Assembly: GCA_965601975.1 (NCBI GenBank)
Contig: OZ271856.1
Coordinates: 2,666,001 to 2,730,000, forward strand
Reading direction: 5' to 3'
DNA from: JANQIO01 sp965601975
GTDB lineage: Bacteria > Pseudomonadota > Gammaproteobacteria > Pseudomonadales > Halieaceae
Length of the DNA stretch: 64,000 nt
Part shown: positions 17,792-27,216 of the stretch, one piece after another
Position numbering within the stretch: position 1 is the first letter of the stretch
Layout of the letters: every line of letters begins with the position of its first letter
Position numbers and translations under genes: made by a program
Notes under the pieces: model-generated
Told to the model about the DNA's origin: nothing
The model's input: only the letters and a program-made list of their open reading frames with translations
Database searches by the model: none

Positions 17792-20171
17792 CAGTGCCGA
17801 GCGCTGCTATCACTGCGGCGAGGCCGTGCCGCCGGGCGCCGAGTTTTCTGTCGAAATCGACGGCAGGGCGCAGCCGATGTGCTGCCCCGGCTGCCAGGCT
17901 GTCGCCCGGCTGATATCGGGCAGCGGGCTGCAGTCTTTTTACCGGCTGCGTACCTCCCTCAATGACACCGCGCCACCCCTGCCCGAGACCAATCTCTACC
18001 TCGCCTACGACGACCCGGCCAACCAGGCAGATTTCGTCACCGCGCTGGATCACGGCAGGGCCCGCGCACAGCTGCTGCTGGGAGGCGTCAGCTGTGCCGC
18101 CTGCACCTGGCTGATCGAGAAAGCCCTGCTGGCGAACCCGGCGGTGAACGCCGCCAGCGTGAACCTCGCGCAGCAATCACTGGCCGTCGAGTTTGATCCT
18201 GATCGCCTGGCGGTCAGCGACCTGTTTCAACAGCTCCTCGCCCTGGGCTATGACCCGCATCCCTGGCAGCTGAGCCGCGGCGCTGAAATGCTGCAGCGAG
18301 AGCAGCGCAGCGCCCTGCGCGAGCTGGCTGTGGCGGGACTGGCCATGATGCAGGTGGGGATGTTCGGCATCGCCCTTCACGCGGGCGATATCCAGGGTAT
18401 CGCGCCGGAGTATCGAAGCCTGATGCGGTGGGTCAGCCTGATCATCGCCAGCATCGTCGTGCTGTACAGCGCGCGCAGCTTTTTTCGCAATGCCTGGATC
18501 AACCTGCGCCACGGCCGCCTGGTCATGGACTTACCGGTGGCGCTGGCCATCGGGCTGGCCTATGTCGCCAGCGGCTGGGCGACTCTGCGCAATACCGGCG
18601 AGGTCTACTTCGACTCCATCGCCATGTTCACGTTTTTCCTGCTGCTGGGGCGATTCCTGGAGCGACAGGTCAGGCAGCGCGAGTTCCTGCGCCAGACTGA
18701 CCTGCACAGCCTGCTGCCGGTGGCCTGCCTGCGACGGGAGGGTTCGGAGTGGGTGACGGCTCCCACTCGCTCGATCGCCAGCGGCGACGTACTGATGCTG
18801 CGCGCCGGGGACGTGATCCCGGCCGACGGCGAAGTGATCGCCGGCGCCGGCGCCGTGGACGAAGCCGCCTTTACCGGCGAACATTTCCCACGCAGTCTCT
18901 CGAGCGGGGATCGCGTCGCGGCGGGGACAGTCCTGCGAGAGGGCGGCGCCGAAATGCGCGTGGAAACGGATGCCGCCGGCAGCCGGCTCGCCGCCATGCT
19001 GTCACTGCTGTCCAGGGCCGGTGACCAGAAACCAGCCCTGGCGATCCTGGCGGACCGGGTCGCTGCCAGGTTTGTCGCCGCCGTACTGCTGATCGCTACT
19101 GCGGTGGCGAGTTACTGGTGGATCAACGAACCCGAAAAGGCCCTGTGGATTACCCTGTCCGTGCTGGTGGTGAGCTGTCCCTGTGCACTCGCCCTGGCGA
19201 CACCCACCGCCCTGACCGCCGCCACGGCGTTCCTGCGCCGCCGCGGACTGCTGCTGACCGGGGAAAACAGCCTGGAGGCACTGTCCCAGTGCAGCCATAT
19301 CATCTTCGACAAGACAGGCACCCTGACCCGCGGCCAGCTGAGGCGGCGCCAGGTCAGAACCGAACGCAGCGAACAGGATGTGCTGGCGCTGGCAGCGGCG
19401 CTGGAGCAGCACGGGCGCCACCCCATCGCGCACGCCTTTGCCGATATCACTCCGGCCGCCGGGGTCGAGAATGTCACCGTCGTCCCGGGCCGCGGCCTCC
19501 GGGGCGAGTATCAGGGCGAGGGGCTGGCCATCGGCAGCCCGGGCTTCGTGGCCGAGACCTGCCCCACCCTGCCCTCGCCGCCGGATGAACCCGGTCACTG
19601 GGTCGCCCTGGCCTCTGCCAGGGAATGGCTGGCATGGATTGCGCTGGAAGACACCACCCGGGATGACGCGAAGGCAACCATCGATGCCCTGCATGGCCGC
19701 GGGCTATCTGTGGAGCTGTTGACCGGCGACCCTTCCGAGGCGGGCCCGGAACTGGCCGCCCACCTCGGGCTGGCGTCCGAGCGTCACGGTGTCACACCGG
19801 AGGAAAAGCTCGACCATATCCGCGCACTGCAAGCGCAGGGTCATCGTGTCGCCATGGTGGGCGACGGTCTCAATGATGCACCGGTGCTGGCGGCTGCGGA
19901 CTGCGCCTTCGCGGTCAACCAGGCCACCGACCTCGCCAAGTCCAGTGCTGACGCCATCCTGCTGGGCCAGTCCCTCGCACCCCTTGACCTCGCCTTCGAC
20001 ACTGCAGAACGCTGTCGGCGCATCATCCGCCAGAACATCGGCTGGGCGCTGGGCTACAACAGCCTGGCCGTGCCGTTGGCCGCCATGGGCTGGGTGCCAC
20101 CCTGGGCCGCCGCCATCGGCATGAGCGCCAGCTCGTTGCTGGTGGTGCTGAACAGCCTGCGACTAAAATAG
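17775..20171 (+). CDS. ccoI: Copper-translocating P-type ATPase CcoI
   Basis: Exports copper across the inner membrane to supply the cbb3 CuB site (FixI/CopA2 group). The 798-residue protein starts with a cysteine-rich zinc-ribbon-like region (CYHCG, CCPGC). A heavy-metal-associated domain with GVSCAACTW follows. It then has the ion-binding CPC (VVSCPCALA), the phosphorylation motif DKTGTLT and the hinge MVGDGLNDAPVLA. ATG 17775 is chosen over the longer frame at 17736 because the family begins at the CxxC region; ATG 17781 is an equally possible start. Neighbours ccoGH and ccoS fix its role in oxidase maturation. Confidence 0.95.
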   Translation: MLMRSDSAERCYHCGEAVPPGAEFSVEIDGRAQPMCCPGCQAVARLISGSGLQSFYRLRTSLNDTAPPLPETNLYLAYDDPANQADFVTALDHGRARAQLLLGGVSCAACTWLIEKALLANPAVNAASVNLAQQSLAVEFDPDRLAVSDLFQQLLALGYDPHPWQLSRGAEMLQREQRSALRELAVAGLAMMQVGMFGIALHAGDIQGIAPEYRSLMRWVSLIIASIVVLYSARSFFRNAWINLRHGRLVMDLPVALAIGLAYVASGWATLRNTGEVYFDSIAMFTFFLLLGRFLERQVRQREFLRQTDLHSLLPVACLRREGSEWVTAPTRSIASGDVLMLRAGDVIPADGEVIAGAGAVDEAAFTGEHFPRSLSSGDRVAAGTVLREGGAEMRVETDAAGSRLAAMLSLLSRAGDQKPALAILADRVAARFVAAVLLIATAVASYWWINEPEKALWITLSVLVVSCPCALALATPTALTAATAFLRRRGLLLTGENSLEALSQCSHIIFDKTGTLTRGQLRRRQVRTERSEQDVLALAAALEQHGRHPIAHAFADITPAAGVENVTVVPGRGLRGEYQGEGLAIGSPGFVAETCPTLPSPPDEPGHWVALASAREWLAWIALEDTTRDDAKATIDALHGRGLSVELLTGDPSEAGPELAAHLGLASERHGVTPEEKLDHIRALQAQGHRVAMVGDGLNDAPVLAAADCAFAVNQATDLAKSSADAILLGQSLAPLDLAFDTAERCRRIIRQNIGWALGYNSLAVPLAAMGWVPPWAAAIGMSASSLLVVLNSLRLK

Positions 20172-20174
20172 GCC

Positions 20175-20351
20175 ATGGACAGCCTGTATATCCTCATTCC
20201 CATCGCCCTGGTGTTCTGTGTGGTGGCCATCAAGCTGCTGCTGTGGGCCATCGACAGCGGCCAGTACGAAGATCTCGACAAGGAAGCCTGGCGCATCCTG
20301 ATGGACGAAGACGCTGACCGCCAGCCCGGGGACGAGATTGACCGAGACTGA
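20175..20351 (+). CDS. ccoS: CcoS, cbb3 oxidase assembly protein
   Basis: A short gene of 58 residues, starting MDSLYILIPIALVFCVVAIK. It has one N-terminal helix followed by FxWAIxSGQYEDLDxE-like residues (LLLWAIDSGQYEDLDKEAW), the CcoS/FixS signature. It starts 3 bp after ccoI and overlaps the next gene by 14 bp. In other bacteria it is needed for insertion of copper and haem into the oxidase. Confidence 0.93.
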   Translation: MDSLYILIPIALVFCVVAIKLLLWAIDSGQYEDLDKEAWRILMDEDADRQPGDEIDRD

Positions 20352-21084
20352 TCCCGGTTTCATCGCCGCATTTATCCTGGGCCTGTTGGGCAGCAGTCAT
20401 TGCATCGTCATGTGCGGCGGCATCAGCGCTGCGCTGGGCATGGGCGCCGCACCGGGACAGCGCCAGCGCAGCCTGGTGCTATTCCAGGTCGGCCGGGTAG
20501 CGACTTATATGCTGCTGGGCGCGGGACTCGGCGCCCTCGCCGCCGGCATCGCCGGCGTTCACGGCCTGGTGCTGCCGGCCCTGCGCATACTGTCCGGTGT
20601 GCTGCTGCTGGCCATGGGCCTGTACGTGGCGAACTGGTGGGCGGGACTGACCTGGCTGGAACGCGGCGGGCAGTTGCTGTGGCGGCGCGTCGAACCCCTC
20701 GCGCGACGGCGCCTGCCGATTTCCAGTCCCGGGGACGCGCTGGCGGTGGGACTGTTCTGGGGGTTCCTGCCCTGCGGCCTGATCTACACGGCGCTGGCCT
20801 GGACGGCGACCACCGCCAGCTGGCAGCAGTCGGCGCTGCTGATGGGTGCGTTTGGCCTGGGCACTACACCGGCCATGCTGGCGACAGGCCTGGCGGCCCA
20901 GCGGCTGGCGGGCTTGCTGAGCCGACGCGGTCTGCGCGCCATGGCGGGAGTCATGCTTATCGCAGCCGGTGCCTGGACTGCCTGGATTGCTATCCAGCAT
21001 GCAGGTCACGCGCATACTCCGACAGCAGGCACAACGGAAAGCGGCGCCGCAGAGGGCGCCGCTGATCATTCACACCACCACTAG
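20338..21084 (+). CDS. Sulfite exporter TauE/SafE-like membrane protein linked to cbb3 assembly
   Basis: A 248-residue protein with about six transmembrane helices, starting at TTG 20338 inside the end of ccoS. HCIVMCGGISAAL and GFLPCGLIY are the conserved cysteine/proline motifs of the cytochrome-biogenesis-like TauE/SafE subgroup that commonly follows ccoS. The C-terminal tail is rich in His (HAGHAHT, DHSHHH), suggesting metal binding. Function is inferred from the family and context: metal or thiol handling during oxidase assembly. Confidence 0.8.
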   Translation: MTETDPGFIAAFILGLLGSSHCIVMCGGISAALGMGAAPGQRQRSLVLFQVGRVATYMLLGAGLGALAAGIAGVHGLVLPALRILSGVLLLAMGLYVANWWAGLTWLERGGQLLWRRVEPLARRRLPISSPGDALAVGLFWGFLPCGLIYTALAWTATTASWQQSALLMGAFGLGTTPAMLATGLAAQRLAGLLSRRGLRAMAGVMLIAAGAWTAWIAIQHAGHAHTPTAGTTESGAAEGAADHSHHH

Positions 21085-21099
21085 CGTGGTGGCAGTGGG

Positions 21100-21801
21100 T
21101 CAGAACTTGTAGGAAACACCCACCATGTAGACCCAGGGGTCGATTTCTACATCGAACTCGACGTCTGCCAGTTCCGTTTCGATGGTCGCATCTGTGTCGA
21201 TATCGATCCACCAGACGCTGGCGTTGACGCCCCACTTCTCGTTGAACATGTACTCGAAGCCGGCGCGCGCAGCGACGCCCCAGGAGTCATCGAGATCCAG
21301 GTCTGCAGGTACAGGATCGGTGCCGCCGGTCACCGGCTCGGTAATCACGCCGAGAGCCGCTTCGAGGTCACCGTCCACTTCTTCATCCCAGAAGTAGGTG
21401 TAGTTGACGCCCGCACCGACGAAGGGCTGGAACTTGGAGTCCTTGCCACCCATGGGATACCACATGAACGTCAGGGTCGGCGGCAGGTGCTTGGTGGAAC
21501 CGGCATCCAGCGGCAGGCCCTCGACGGTGATGTCGTGTTCGAAGGGTGTCGCGGCCAGCAGCTCGACGCCCCAGATGTCCGTCAGCATGTAGGTGATGGT
21601 GATGCCGAGCTGGGTGTCGTCGTCGACATCCACGCCCTCGAGGGTGGCGAGGCCGGCGATATCGATCTGGTCGCTGTCCGTGTCGGGGTCGACGTTGGCG
21701 GCGCCCACGCGGACAATCCAGTCTCCCTGTTCGGCCTGTGCCGGCAAGGCAGACAGCATGAAACTCGCCAGCAGGGCGAGGATGGTAGTGCGGGTCAACA
21801 T
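21100..21801 (-). CDS. ompW: OmpW-family outer membrane protein
   Basis: A 233-residue eight-stranded beta-barrel of the OmpW type, a small hydrophobic-molecule channel in the outer membrane. It has a signal peptide (about 1-23, ending LPAQA) and GDWIVRVGAANVDP at the mature N-terminus. The OmpW patterns GVELLAATPFEHDI, KHLPPTLTFMWYP, GVGVNYTYF-like (GAGVNYTYFWDEE) and a terminal aromatic (YMVGVSYKF) are present. It is convergent with the TauE/SafE gene and lies downstream of the pckG terminator, so it is a separate unit. The 5' region contains a short A/T-rich stretch but no certain promoter. Confidence 0.93.
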   Translation of the reverse strand: MLTRTTILALLASFMLSALPAQAEQGDWIVRVGAANVDPDTDSDQIDIAGLATLEGVDVDDDTQLGITITYMLTDIWGVELLAATPFEHDITVEGLPLDAGSTKHLPPTLTFMWYPMGGKDSKFQPFVGAGVNYTYFWDEEVDGDLEAALGVITEPVTGGTDPVPADLDLDDSWGVAARAGFEYMFNEKWGVNASVWWIDIDTDATIETELADVEFDVEIDPWVYMVGVSYKF

Positions 21802-21872
21802 GGTTTCACTCCTGTTGTCAGTTGTTGTTTCCGTTACACACTTTGCACGGTTAAAACATTACAACAGGCGGG

Positions 21873-21902
21873 AAAAATCGGGCTTGACTGAAGTCAAGCC
21901 CG
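21873..21902 (-). terminator. Rho-independent terminator of pckG
   Basis: A perfect 10-bp inverted repeat CGGGCTTGAC/GTCAAGCCCG (21879-21888 and 21893-21902) with a 4-nt loop is followed on the minus strand by a T-run (plus-strand A-run 21873-21877). It begins 11 bp after the pckG stop. The arms also contain TTGAC-N4-GTCAA, which looks like an FNR site but is explained by the stem. Confidence 0.85.
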
Positions 21903-21912
21903 GTGGGGTTTG

Positions 21913-23712
21913 TCAGGCGGCCTTGCGAACTTTGTCCGCGGTTCCCTGTCGCTGGGCCTCCAGTTCTTCCGGCACGTGGTCGATGCTGCTGAAGTAGCTG
22001 CCCTGCTCCTCGCACTCGGCCAGCAGTTGCTCGGGATCAACAGACATCAGCGCGTCGAACTGCTCGCGCTTGTAGTCGAGGCCTTCCCAGTTCAGGTCGT
22101 CGTAGTCGGGGGACAGGCCCAGCAGCGACTCCGTGGCGTGAGCATGATCATTGGCACGGTCGGCAATCCACTGCAGCACACGCATGTTCTGGCCGAAGCC
22201 CGGCCACATGAACTTGCCGTCAGAGTTCTTGCGGAACCAGTTCACCCGGTAGATCTTCGGCGGCTGGCTCAGGTGGTCTTTCATCGACAGCCAGTGGCGC
22301 CAGTAGTCGGCGACGTTGTAGCCGATAAACGGCAGCATGGCCATCGGGTCCCGGCGAATCGCTGCCTGGTTGTCGGCCGCCGCGGTCGCCTCGGAACCCA
22401 TGGTCGAGGCGAGGTAAACACCGTGGTCCCAATCGTGGCTTTCATAGGCCAGCGGGAACAGAGAGCTCATGCGGCCGCCGAACAGGAAGGCGCTGATGGG
22501 AACGCCTTTGGGATCTTCCCATGCGGGATCCATGCAGGGGCACTGGGACGCCGGGGCCGTAAAGCGGGCATTGGGGTGGGCGGCGGGACCGGCACTGGCC
22601 GGCGTCCAGTCGTTGCCGCGCCAGTCGATGAGGTGCTCCGGCGTCTCGTCGGTCATGCCCTCCCACCAGATGTCGCCGTCGTCGGTAAGCGCGACGTTGG
22701 TGAAAATCGTATTCTTTTCGATCGCGCGCATGGCCGCCGGGTTGGACTTCACCGAGGTGCCGGGCGCGACGCCAAAAAAGCCCGCTTCGGGATTGATGGC
22801 GTAGAGGCGGCCGTCCGCACCGGGCTTCAGCCAGGCGATATCGTCGCCGACCGTCCACACCTTCCAGCCCTCGTAACCCTCGGGTGGAATCAGCATCGCC
22901 AGGTTGGTCTTGCCGCAGGCGCTGGGGAAGGCGCCGGCCACGTAGGTTTTTTCACCGGTGGGCGACTCCAGGCCGAGAATCATCATGTGCTCGGCCATCC
23001 AGCCCTCGTCGCGCGCCATGACGGAGGCGATGCGCAGGGCCACGCACTTTTTGCCCAGCAGCGCATTGCCGCCATAGCCGCTGCCGTAGGACCAGACCAC
23101 GCGATCTTCAGGGAAATGCGAGATATAGCGGTTTGCGACGTCGCAGGGCCAGGGCACGTCTTGGCGGCCCTCGCTCAAGGGATAGCCCACCGAGTGCAGG
23201 CACTTGATGAAAAAGCCGTCGCCTAGGGCCTCCAGTACCGGCCGGCCGATGCGCGCCATGATGAACATGTTGACCACCACGTAGGCGGAGTCGGTCACCT
23301 GCACGCCGATCTGGGAGATATCGCCACCCGGGCCCATCATGAACGGAATCACGTACATGGTGCGGCCTTCCATGCAGCCGTCGTACAGGCCGGTCATGAT
23401 GTCGCGCATTTCACCGGGGTCCATCCAGTTGTTGGTGGGACCCGCGTCCACCTCCTTCTCCGAGCAGATAAAGGTGCGGTCCTCGACCCTGGCCACGTCC
23501 TTCGGGTCGGACCGGCACAGGTAGCTGCCGGGACGCTTGTCCTCGTTCAGCGGGATGAAGACGCCCGCATCGACCATCTCGGCACAGAGCCGCTCATATT
23601 CTTCCCGGGAGCCATCGCACCAGTAGATCTCCCTGGGCTTACAGAGTGCTGCCTTTTCGGCAACCCAGGCGTCGAGTTCGGGGCTGATTGAGTCGGGTCT
23701 GTTGATTTCCAT
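21913..23712 (-). CDS. pckG: Phosphoenolpyruvate carboxykinase (GTP)
   Basis: Converts oxaloacetate plus GTP to phosphoenolpyruvate and CO2, the first committed step of gluconeogenesis from organic acids. The 599-residue length and motifs are those of the GTP-dependent type: P-loop with catalytic Cys in FPSACGKTNLAML, then GDDIAWL, and the N-terminal IYWCDGSREEY. An in-frame GTG at 23724 would add four residues; ATG 23712 is preferred, though no strong ribosome-binding site is visible for either. It ends with a clear terminator. Use of the GTP enzyme is consistent with growth on acids and amino acids. Confidence 0.95.
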   Translation of the reverse strand: MEINRPDSISPELDAWVAEKAALCKPREIYWCDGSREEYERLCAEMVDAGVFIPLNEDKRPGSYLCRSDPKDVARVEDRTFICSEKEVDAGPTNNWMDPGEMRDIMTGLYDGCMEGRTMYVIPFMMGPGGDISQIGVQVTDSAYVVVNMFIMARIGRPVLEALGDGFFIKCLHSVGYPLSEGRQDVPWPCDVANRYISHFPEDRVVWSYGSGYGGNALLGKKCVALRIASVMARDEGWMAEHMMILGLESPTGEKTYVAGAFPSACGKTNLAMLIPPEGYEGWKVWTVGDDIAWLKPGADGRLYAINPEAGFFGVAPGTSVKSNPAAMRAIEKNTIFTNVALTDDGDIWWEGMTDETPEHLIDWRGNDWTPASAGPAAHPNARFTAPASQCPCMDPAWEDPKGVPISAFLFGGRMSSLFPLAYESHDWDHGVYLASTMGSEATAAADNQAAIRRDPMAMLPFIGYNVADYWRHWLSMKDHLSQPPKIYRVNWFRKNSDGKFMWPGFGQNMRVLQWIADRANDHAHATESLLGLSPDYDDLNWEGLDYKREQFDALMSVDPEQLLAECEEQGSYFSSIDHVPEELEAQRQGTADKVRKAA

Positions 23713-23901
23713 GCGGTGCGGCACCAGTGCGAAGTTATGAAAAGAAGGAATGCAATCGTATGCAGGCGCGGTAGTCTAACAAATCTTGTCAGCCCATTTG
23801 AACCGGCCCGCGGGTATGGGCACATTCGCAAGATGAATATTCTTATTTATTATTTAAATCAGTGTCTTATCGAGTTTTTCTATAAATTACATCAAGCCGG
23901 C

Positions 23902-24549
23902 TCAGAGCGGATCCAGGGCTTCACCGCAGCCCCGGTACTCGCGCCCGTCCAGTAGCACCGTCACGGTGTTGGAAAATGCCGCGCCGGACATGCTGTCGGT
24001 GCAATGATCGAGCTGGATGTCCACCGTCATGCTGTGATTCTCATCCTCGGCCACGTAGCGCTCGCCTTCGTCGGTGGGCTCGGGGAACGGCGTCGGCAGC
24101 AGCACTCGCCGGGTGCCGTAGTCCGCCTCCATCAGCATGTTGCGGTCGTGGCGGATTTCCAGGGTCCAGCCCGGCTCCTGTCCCACCGCGCGAAAGTCCA
24201 CGCCGCGACGCCGCGCCTCCTCCCAGGGGCCGCGGGCCCGGTTGAGCCGGCAGCCCACGTAGCGCCGGCTGCCGAGGTCGAGCACCGCCTCGTCGCCCTT
24301 GCTGTGAAACATGACATCGCCGTCGACAAACCGCGACCCGGAAGCGCTGCGCACCTGTCCCAGCACGCGGTAGTCGTCGGGCAGGTACAGGGCGACTTCG
24401 CCGGGACCCGTGCGCACCACGAACTCGAAGTCACCGCATTCATACACCAGGGTCTGCGAGGTCTGCAGGGGCGGCATGGTGCCCTGCTGTCCGGCGCAGG
24501 CGGCGAGCAGGGTGAGCCCCGCTGCCAGCAGCATCCTCGGTTCAAGCAT
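23902..24549 (-). CDS. Putative lipoprotein with MliC-like and COG3650-like domains
   Basis: A 215-residue predicted lipoprotein. The start at 24549 gives a signal peptide with lipobox LAAC (Cys18). It is followed by VYECGDFEFVVR and an MliC-like lysozyme-inhibitor fold (about 35-110). A second region then contains GQEPGWTLEI, resembling the COG3650 periplasmic family. Cysteines in YECGD, YVGCR, LDHCT and RGCGE could form disulfides. The start overlaps the end of the GFA gene by 8 bp. A role in protecting the wall from lysozyme is possible but only weakly supported. Confidence 0.72.
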   Translation of the reverse strand: MLEPRMLLAAGLTLLAACAGQQGTMPPLQTSQTLVYECGDFEFVVRTGPGEVALYLPDDYRVLGQVRSASGSRFVDGDVMFHSKGDEAVLDLGSRRYVGCRLNRARGPWEEARRRGVDFRAVGQEPGWTLEIRHDRNMLMEADYGTRRVLLPTPFPEPTDEGERYVAEDENHSMTVDIQLDHCTDSMSGAAFSNTVTVLLDGREYRGCGEALDPL

Positions 24550-24982
24550 GCTCGGTGACCTCCAGTTCGGGAATCCAGCTGCCGGCCCGGCGCGCCAGGC
24601 GTTCCTCGAGGCTTTCCCCGCCGAAGTCCATGGGTACCGCCTTATCGGGATCAATCTCCGCCTCCAGGGAGTGGAGCTCCACCAGCGCATAGATGCGGCC
24701 GTCGATCATCGATGTCACATAGACCAGCTCGTTGCAGCGCCCGCAATGGATGAAGTCGGCCGTGCGGGTGCCGAAGGCGTGAGCATACAGGTAGCGCTTG
24801 TCTGTCACCTGCACCTCCAGGCGCCCTTCCCCGCTGCCCAGGTAGGCGGCACCGCGAGGCTTGCAGAACAGGCACTGGCAGGCCCGGGGCTGCAGCTCCG
24901 CGGCGGGCTGGTTGCAGTGGAAGCTGTAGCGCACAAGACCGCAGCGGCAACCGCCGGCGTGCTGGAAGCGGAACTCACTCAA
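24542..24982 (-). CDS. GFA / glutathione-dependent formaldehyde-activating enzyme-like protein
   Basis: A 146-residue zinc-binding protein of the GFA/CENP-V fold. Cysteine pairs typical of the family are visible: GGCRCGLVRY, CQCLFCK and HCGRCNELVYV. The family name comes from a proposed formaldehyde-glutathione role, and most members are uncharacterised. It overlaps rarD by 8 bp upstream and the lipoprotein gene by 8 bp downstream, inside a run of coupled minus-strand genes (27547 to 23902). Confidence 0.8.
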   Translation of the reverse strand: MSEFRFQHAGGCRCGLVRYSFHCNQPAAELQPRACQCLFCKPRGAAYLGSGEGRLEVQVTDKRYLYAHAFGTRTADFIHCGRCNELVYVTSMIDGRIYALVELHSLEAEIDPDKAVPMDFGGESLEERLARRAGSWIPELEVTEHA

Positions 24983-25853
24983 CAGGGATCGACCTCAGGT
25001 TTCGATAGCGTCGCAAAGTATCGGCGATGATGAACGCCAGCCCAAGCCATACCAGCACAAAACTCGTGAGCTGCACGGGATTGATGGGCTCGCCGAAGAT
25101 GAAAATCGCCACCAGCAGCTGGCAGGTCGGCCCGAGGTAGAACGCCAGGCCCATGGCCGTGAGCGCGAGCCGGTGCGATGCGGCCACGTACAACAGCAAG
25201 GGCACGGTGGTCATCACGCCCGCGCCCGCCAGGAACAGGTCCACCTGCATCCCGTGCTGACCGAAGCCGGCGCCGCCGGTGTAGATCATCCAGGCCAGCG
25301 CCACCGGTGCCATGAACGCGGTCTCCATGGCCAGCCCCTCGACGGCGCCGATGCGGACCATTTTGCGGACCAGCCCGTAGGTGCCGAAAGACAGCGACAG
25401 CCCAAGGGCCACCCAGGGCAGCCCCCGGTTCTCCACCACCAGGATGGCGAGGCCGACACAGGCGAGCCCAATGGCGATGGCCTGGGCGCGGTCGATACGC
25501 TCCCGCAGCACCAGCACGCCGGTGGCCACATTGACCAGTGGCAACAGAAAGTACCCCAGGCTCGCTTCCGTGGCCTGCTCGTTGGTGACCGCCCAGAGAA
25601 AAATGGACCAATTGCAGGCCTGGGCCGTGGCGGACAGCGCGATCACCCCGAAGGTTCTGAGATCCAGCAGCTGCCGAAACGTCTCGCGAAGACGCCCCAG
25701 CAACAGCAGGGCCACCACCAGTAGCCCCACCGACCACAGCGCCCGGTGCGCCACCAGGTCGACCGGTGACACCGGCTGCGTGTAGATCCAGTACAGCGGC
25801 GCAAATCCCCAGATCAGGTGGGCGGCCACCGCCGCGGCCATGCCCAGGTTCAC
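24975..25853 (-). CDS. rarD: EamA-family transporter RarD
   Basis: A ten-helix drug/metabolite-type permease of 292 residues. The N-terminal AHLIWGFAPLYWIYTQPVSPVDLVAHR-type region and NWSIFLWAVTNEQATEASLGYF are RarD signatures. A GTG start at 25853 is preferred because it overlaps the stop of the preceding TSUP gene (GTGA); a longer frame up to 25913 would overlap far into that gene. Its substrate is unknown, though chloramphenicol-sensitivity phenotypes named the family. Confidence 0.85.
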   Translation of the reverse strand: MNLGMAAAVAAHLIWGFAPLYWIYTQPVSPVDLVAHRALWSVGLLVVALLLLGRLRETFRQLLDLRTFGVIALSATAQACNWSIFLWAVTNEQATEASLGYFLLPLVNVATGVLVLRERIDRAQAIAIGLACVGLAILVVENRGLPWVALGLSLSFGTYGLVRKMVRIGAVEGLAMETAFMAPVALAWMIYTGGAGFGQHGMQVDLFLAGAGVMTTVPLLLYVAASHRLALTAMGLAFYLGPTCQLLVAIFIFGEPINPVQLTSFVLVWLGLAFIIADTLRRYRNLRSIPVE

Positions 25854-26566
25854 AGGGGCAGTCCTATCCAGATCATGCGCAGGGCCAGTAGCGTCACCAG
25901 GATGCGAAACCACAGCAGGAAGTTGATCTGGGGGACGAACCGGCGCAGCCAGGTACCCAGCCAGGAGCCGACAATGACCGCCGCGACCATGCCCGCCAGC
26001 AGCAGGGCGTACTGGCTGAAAGCAAAGCCCATCAAGGCGAAGGCGGCAGCCCGCAACAGGTGGTTGGCGCTCATGTACACCGCCGTGTTGACCACCAGCC
26101 AGTCCCGACGGCTATCCCTGCGGGCAAGCACCGCGGCGCCCAGGGGGCCGGATGCACCGATGAGCATCCCGAGGCCGGTCTGGTAGAAGCCCAGCAGCGC
26201 CAGTGCGAAGCTTCCTTCGCCCCTGACCTTCGGCGCCGGCAGCCAGGTCAGCAGCAGGATCACCACCCCGATCAGCGCCGGCAGCCAGGACAGGTCGAGC
26301 CGGGAAAACACAGCGGCACCCGCCCCCGCCCCGGCGATACCGCCCACCAGGAAGGGCGGCACCAGCTTCAGGTCGATATGACGCCAGCCGAACAGGGCGC
26401 GGCTGCCGTTGCTGGCGAGCTGGGTTACCGCGTGCAGCGGGATGATCGCGGCGGTCGGCACCAGCCCGGGCATGACGGCAATCAGCGGCACACCCCCGCC
26501 CATGCCGAACACCCCGGCCAGGGTAGAGGTAAGCAGCGCCAGTGGGAGCAGCCAGTATTCGCTCAA
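25850..26566 (-). CDS. TSUP (sulfite exporter TauE/SafE) family permease
   Basis: A 238-residue membrane protein with about seven to eight helices. It begins at TTG 26566, overlapping the GST stop codon (TTGA). The repeat hallmarks GVFGMGGGVPLIAV and GLGMLIGASGPLGAAVLAR are present. Members export sulfite or sulfonates or take up organic acids; the substrate here is not determined. It is translationally coupled on both sides. Confidence 0.82.
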   Translation of the reverse strand: MSEYWLLPLALLTSTLAGVFGMGGGVPLIAVMPGLVPTAAIIPLHAVTQLASNGSRALFGWRHIDLKLVPPFLVGGIAGAGAGAAVFSRLDLSWLPALIGVVILLLTWLPAPKVRGEGSFALALLGFYQTGLGMLIGASGPLGAAVLARRDSRRDWLVVNTAVYMSANHLLRAAAFALMGFAFSQYALLLAGMVAAVIVGSWLGTWLRRFVPQINFLLWFRILVTLLALRMIWIGLPL

Positions 26567-27216
26567 CCACCCGCCTCGTCGGCTTCGACGATTTCGGTTT
26601 CAGCCCGCCCGGCTGTCATCCAGGCGATGATGTGTTCGTCCTTGAGCACCGTGTCCACGTAGGCGCGGGCATGGTCCGGGATATCCACCACGTAGCTGTT
26701 GAAGCGCAGTGCCACCGGGGCAAACATGGCATCAGCCAGCGACCACTCGCCGAACAGCCAGTCGCCCGGCTTGGCGACTTCCCGGCATTCCTTCCAGAGC
26801 TGGCAGACGCGATCGATATCCGACTGCAGGCCCGGCCCGATCTCCACCCGGCGATTTTCCGCGCGGCAGTTCATGGGCATTTCGTCGCGCAGTGAGGCGA
26901 AACCGGCGTGCATCTCGGCCATCACCGAGCGTGCGTGCCCGCGCAAGCCCACATCCACCGGCAGCAGGCGGCCTTCGGCCCAGCGCTCGTTCACATATTC
27001 ACAGATGGCAACGGATTCCCACACATGCAGCTCGCCGTCCTGCAGCACCGGCACCCGGTGTGAAGGGGAGTATTCACCGATCCGGTCGGCAAACTCCCGG
27101 GTATCCAGCGGCAGGCGCAGGACCTCGAAATCCACGTTTGCCTTGCGCAGGGCCAACCAGCCTCGCAGGGACCAGGACGAGTAGTTCTTGTTACCGATGA
27201 CCAGTAGCGGGCGCAT
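26563..27216 (-). CDS. Glutathione S-transferase family protein
   Basis: A 217-residue cytosolic GST. The thioredoxin-like domain starts LLVIGNKNYSSWSLRGW, where the N-terminal Ser is a candidate for activating glutathione. HRVPVLQDGELHVWESVAI provides the cis-Pro and Glu-Ser pair for glutathione binding. The helical domain follows (GEWSLADAMFAPVALRF). It overlaps the small secreted protein gene upstream (26 bp) and the TSUP gene downstream. Confidence 0.87.
   Translation of the reverse strand: MRPLLVIGNKNYSSWSLRGWLALRKANVDFEVLRLPLDTREFADRIGEYSPSHRVPVLQDGELHVWESVAICEYVNERWAEGRLLPVDVGLRGHARSVMAEMHAGFASLRDEMPMNCRAENRRVEIGPGLQSDIDRVCQLWKECREVAKPGDWLFGEWSLADAMFAPVALRFNSYVVDIPDHARAYVDTVLKDEHIIAWMTAGRAETEIVEADEAGG

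Noticed and set aside
21879..21902. FNR/Anr-like box TTGAC-N4-GTCAA between ompW and pckG
   Set aside because: It is embedded in a perfect 10-bp stem with a T-run on the minus strand, so the pckG terminator explains it. It is also not at a promoter-like position I could support for ompW.
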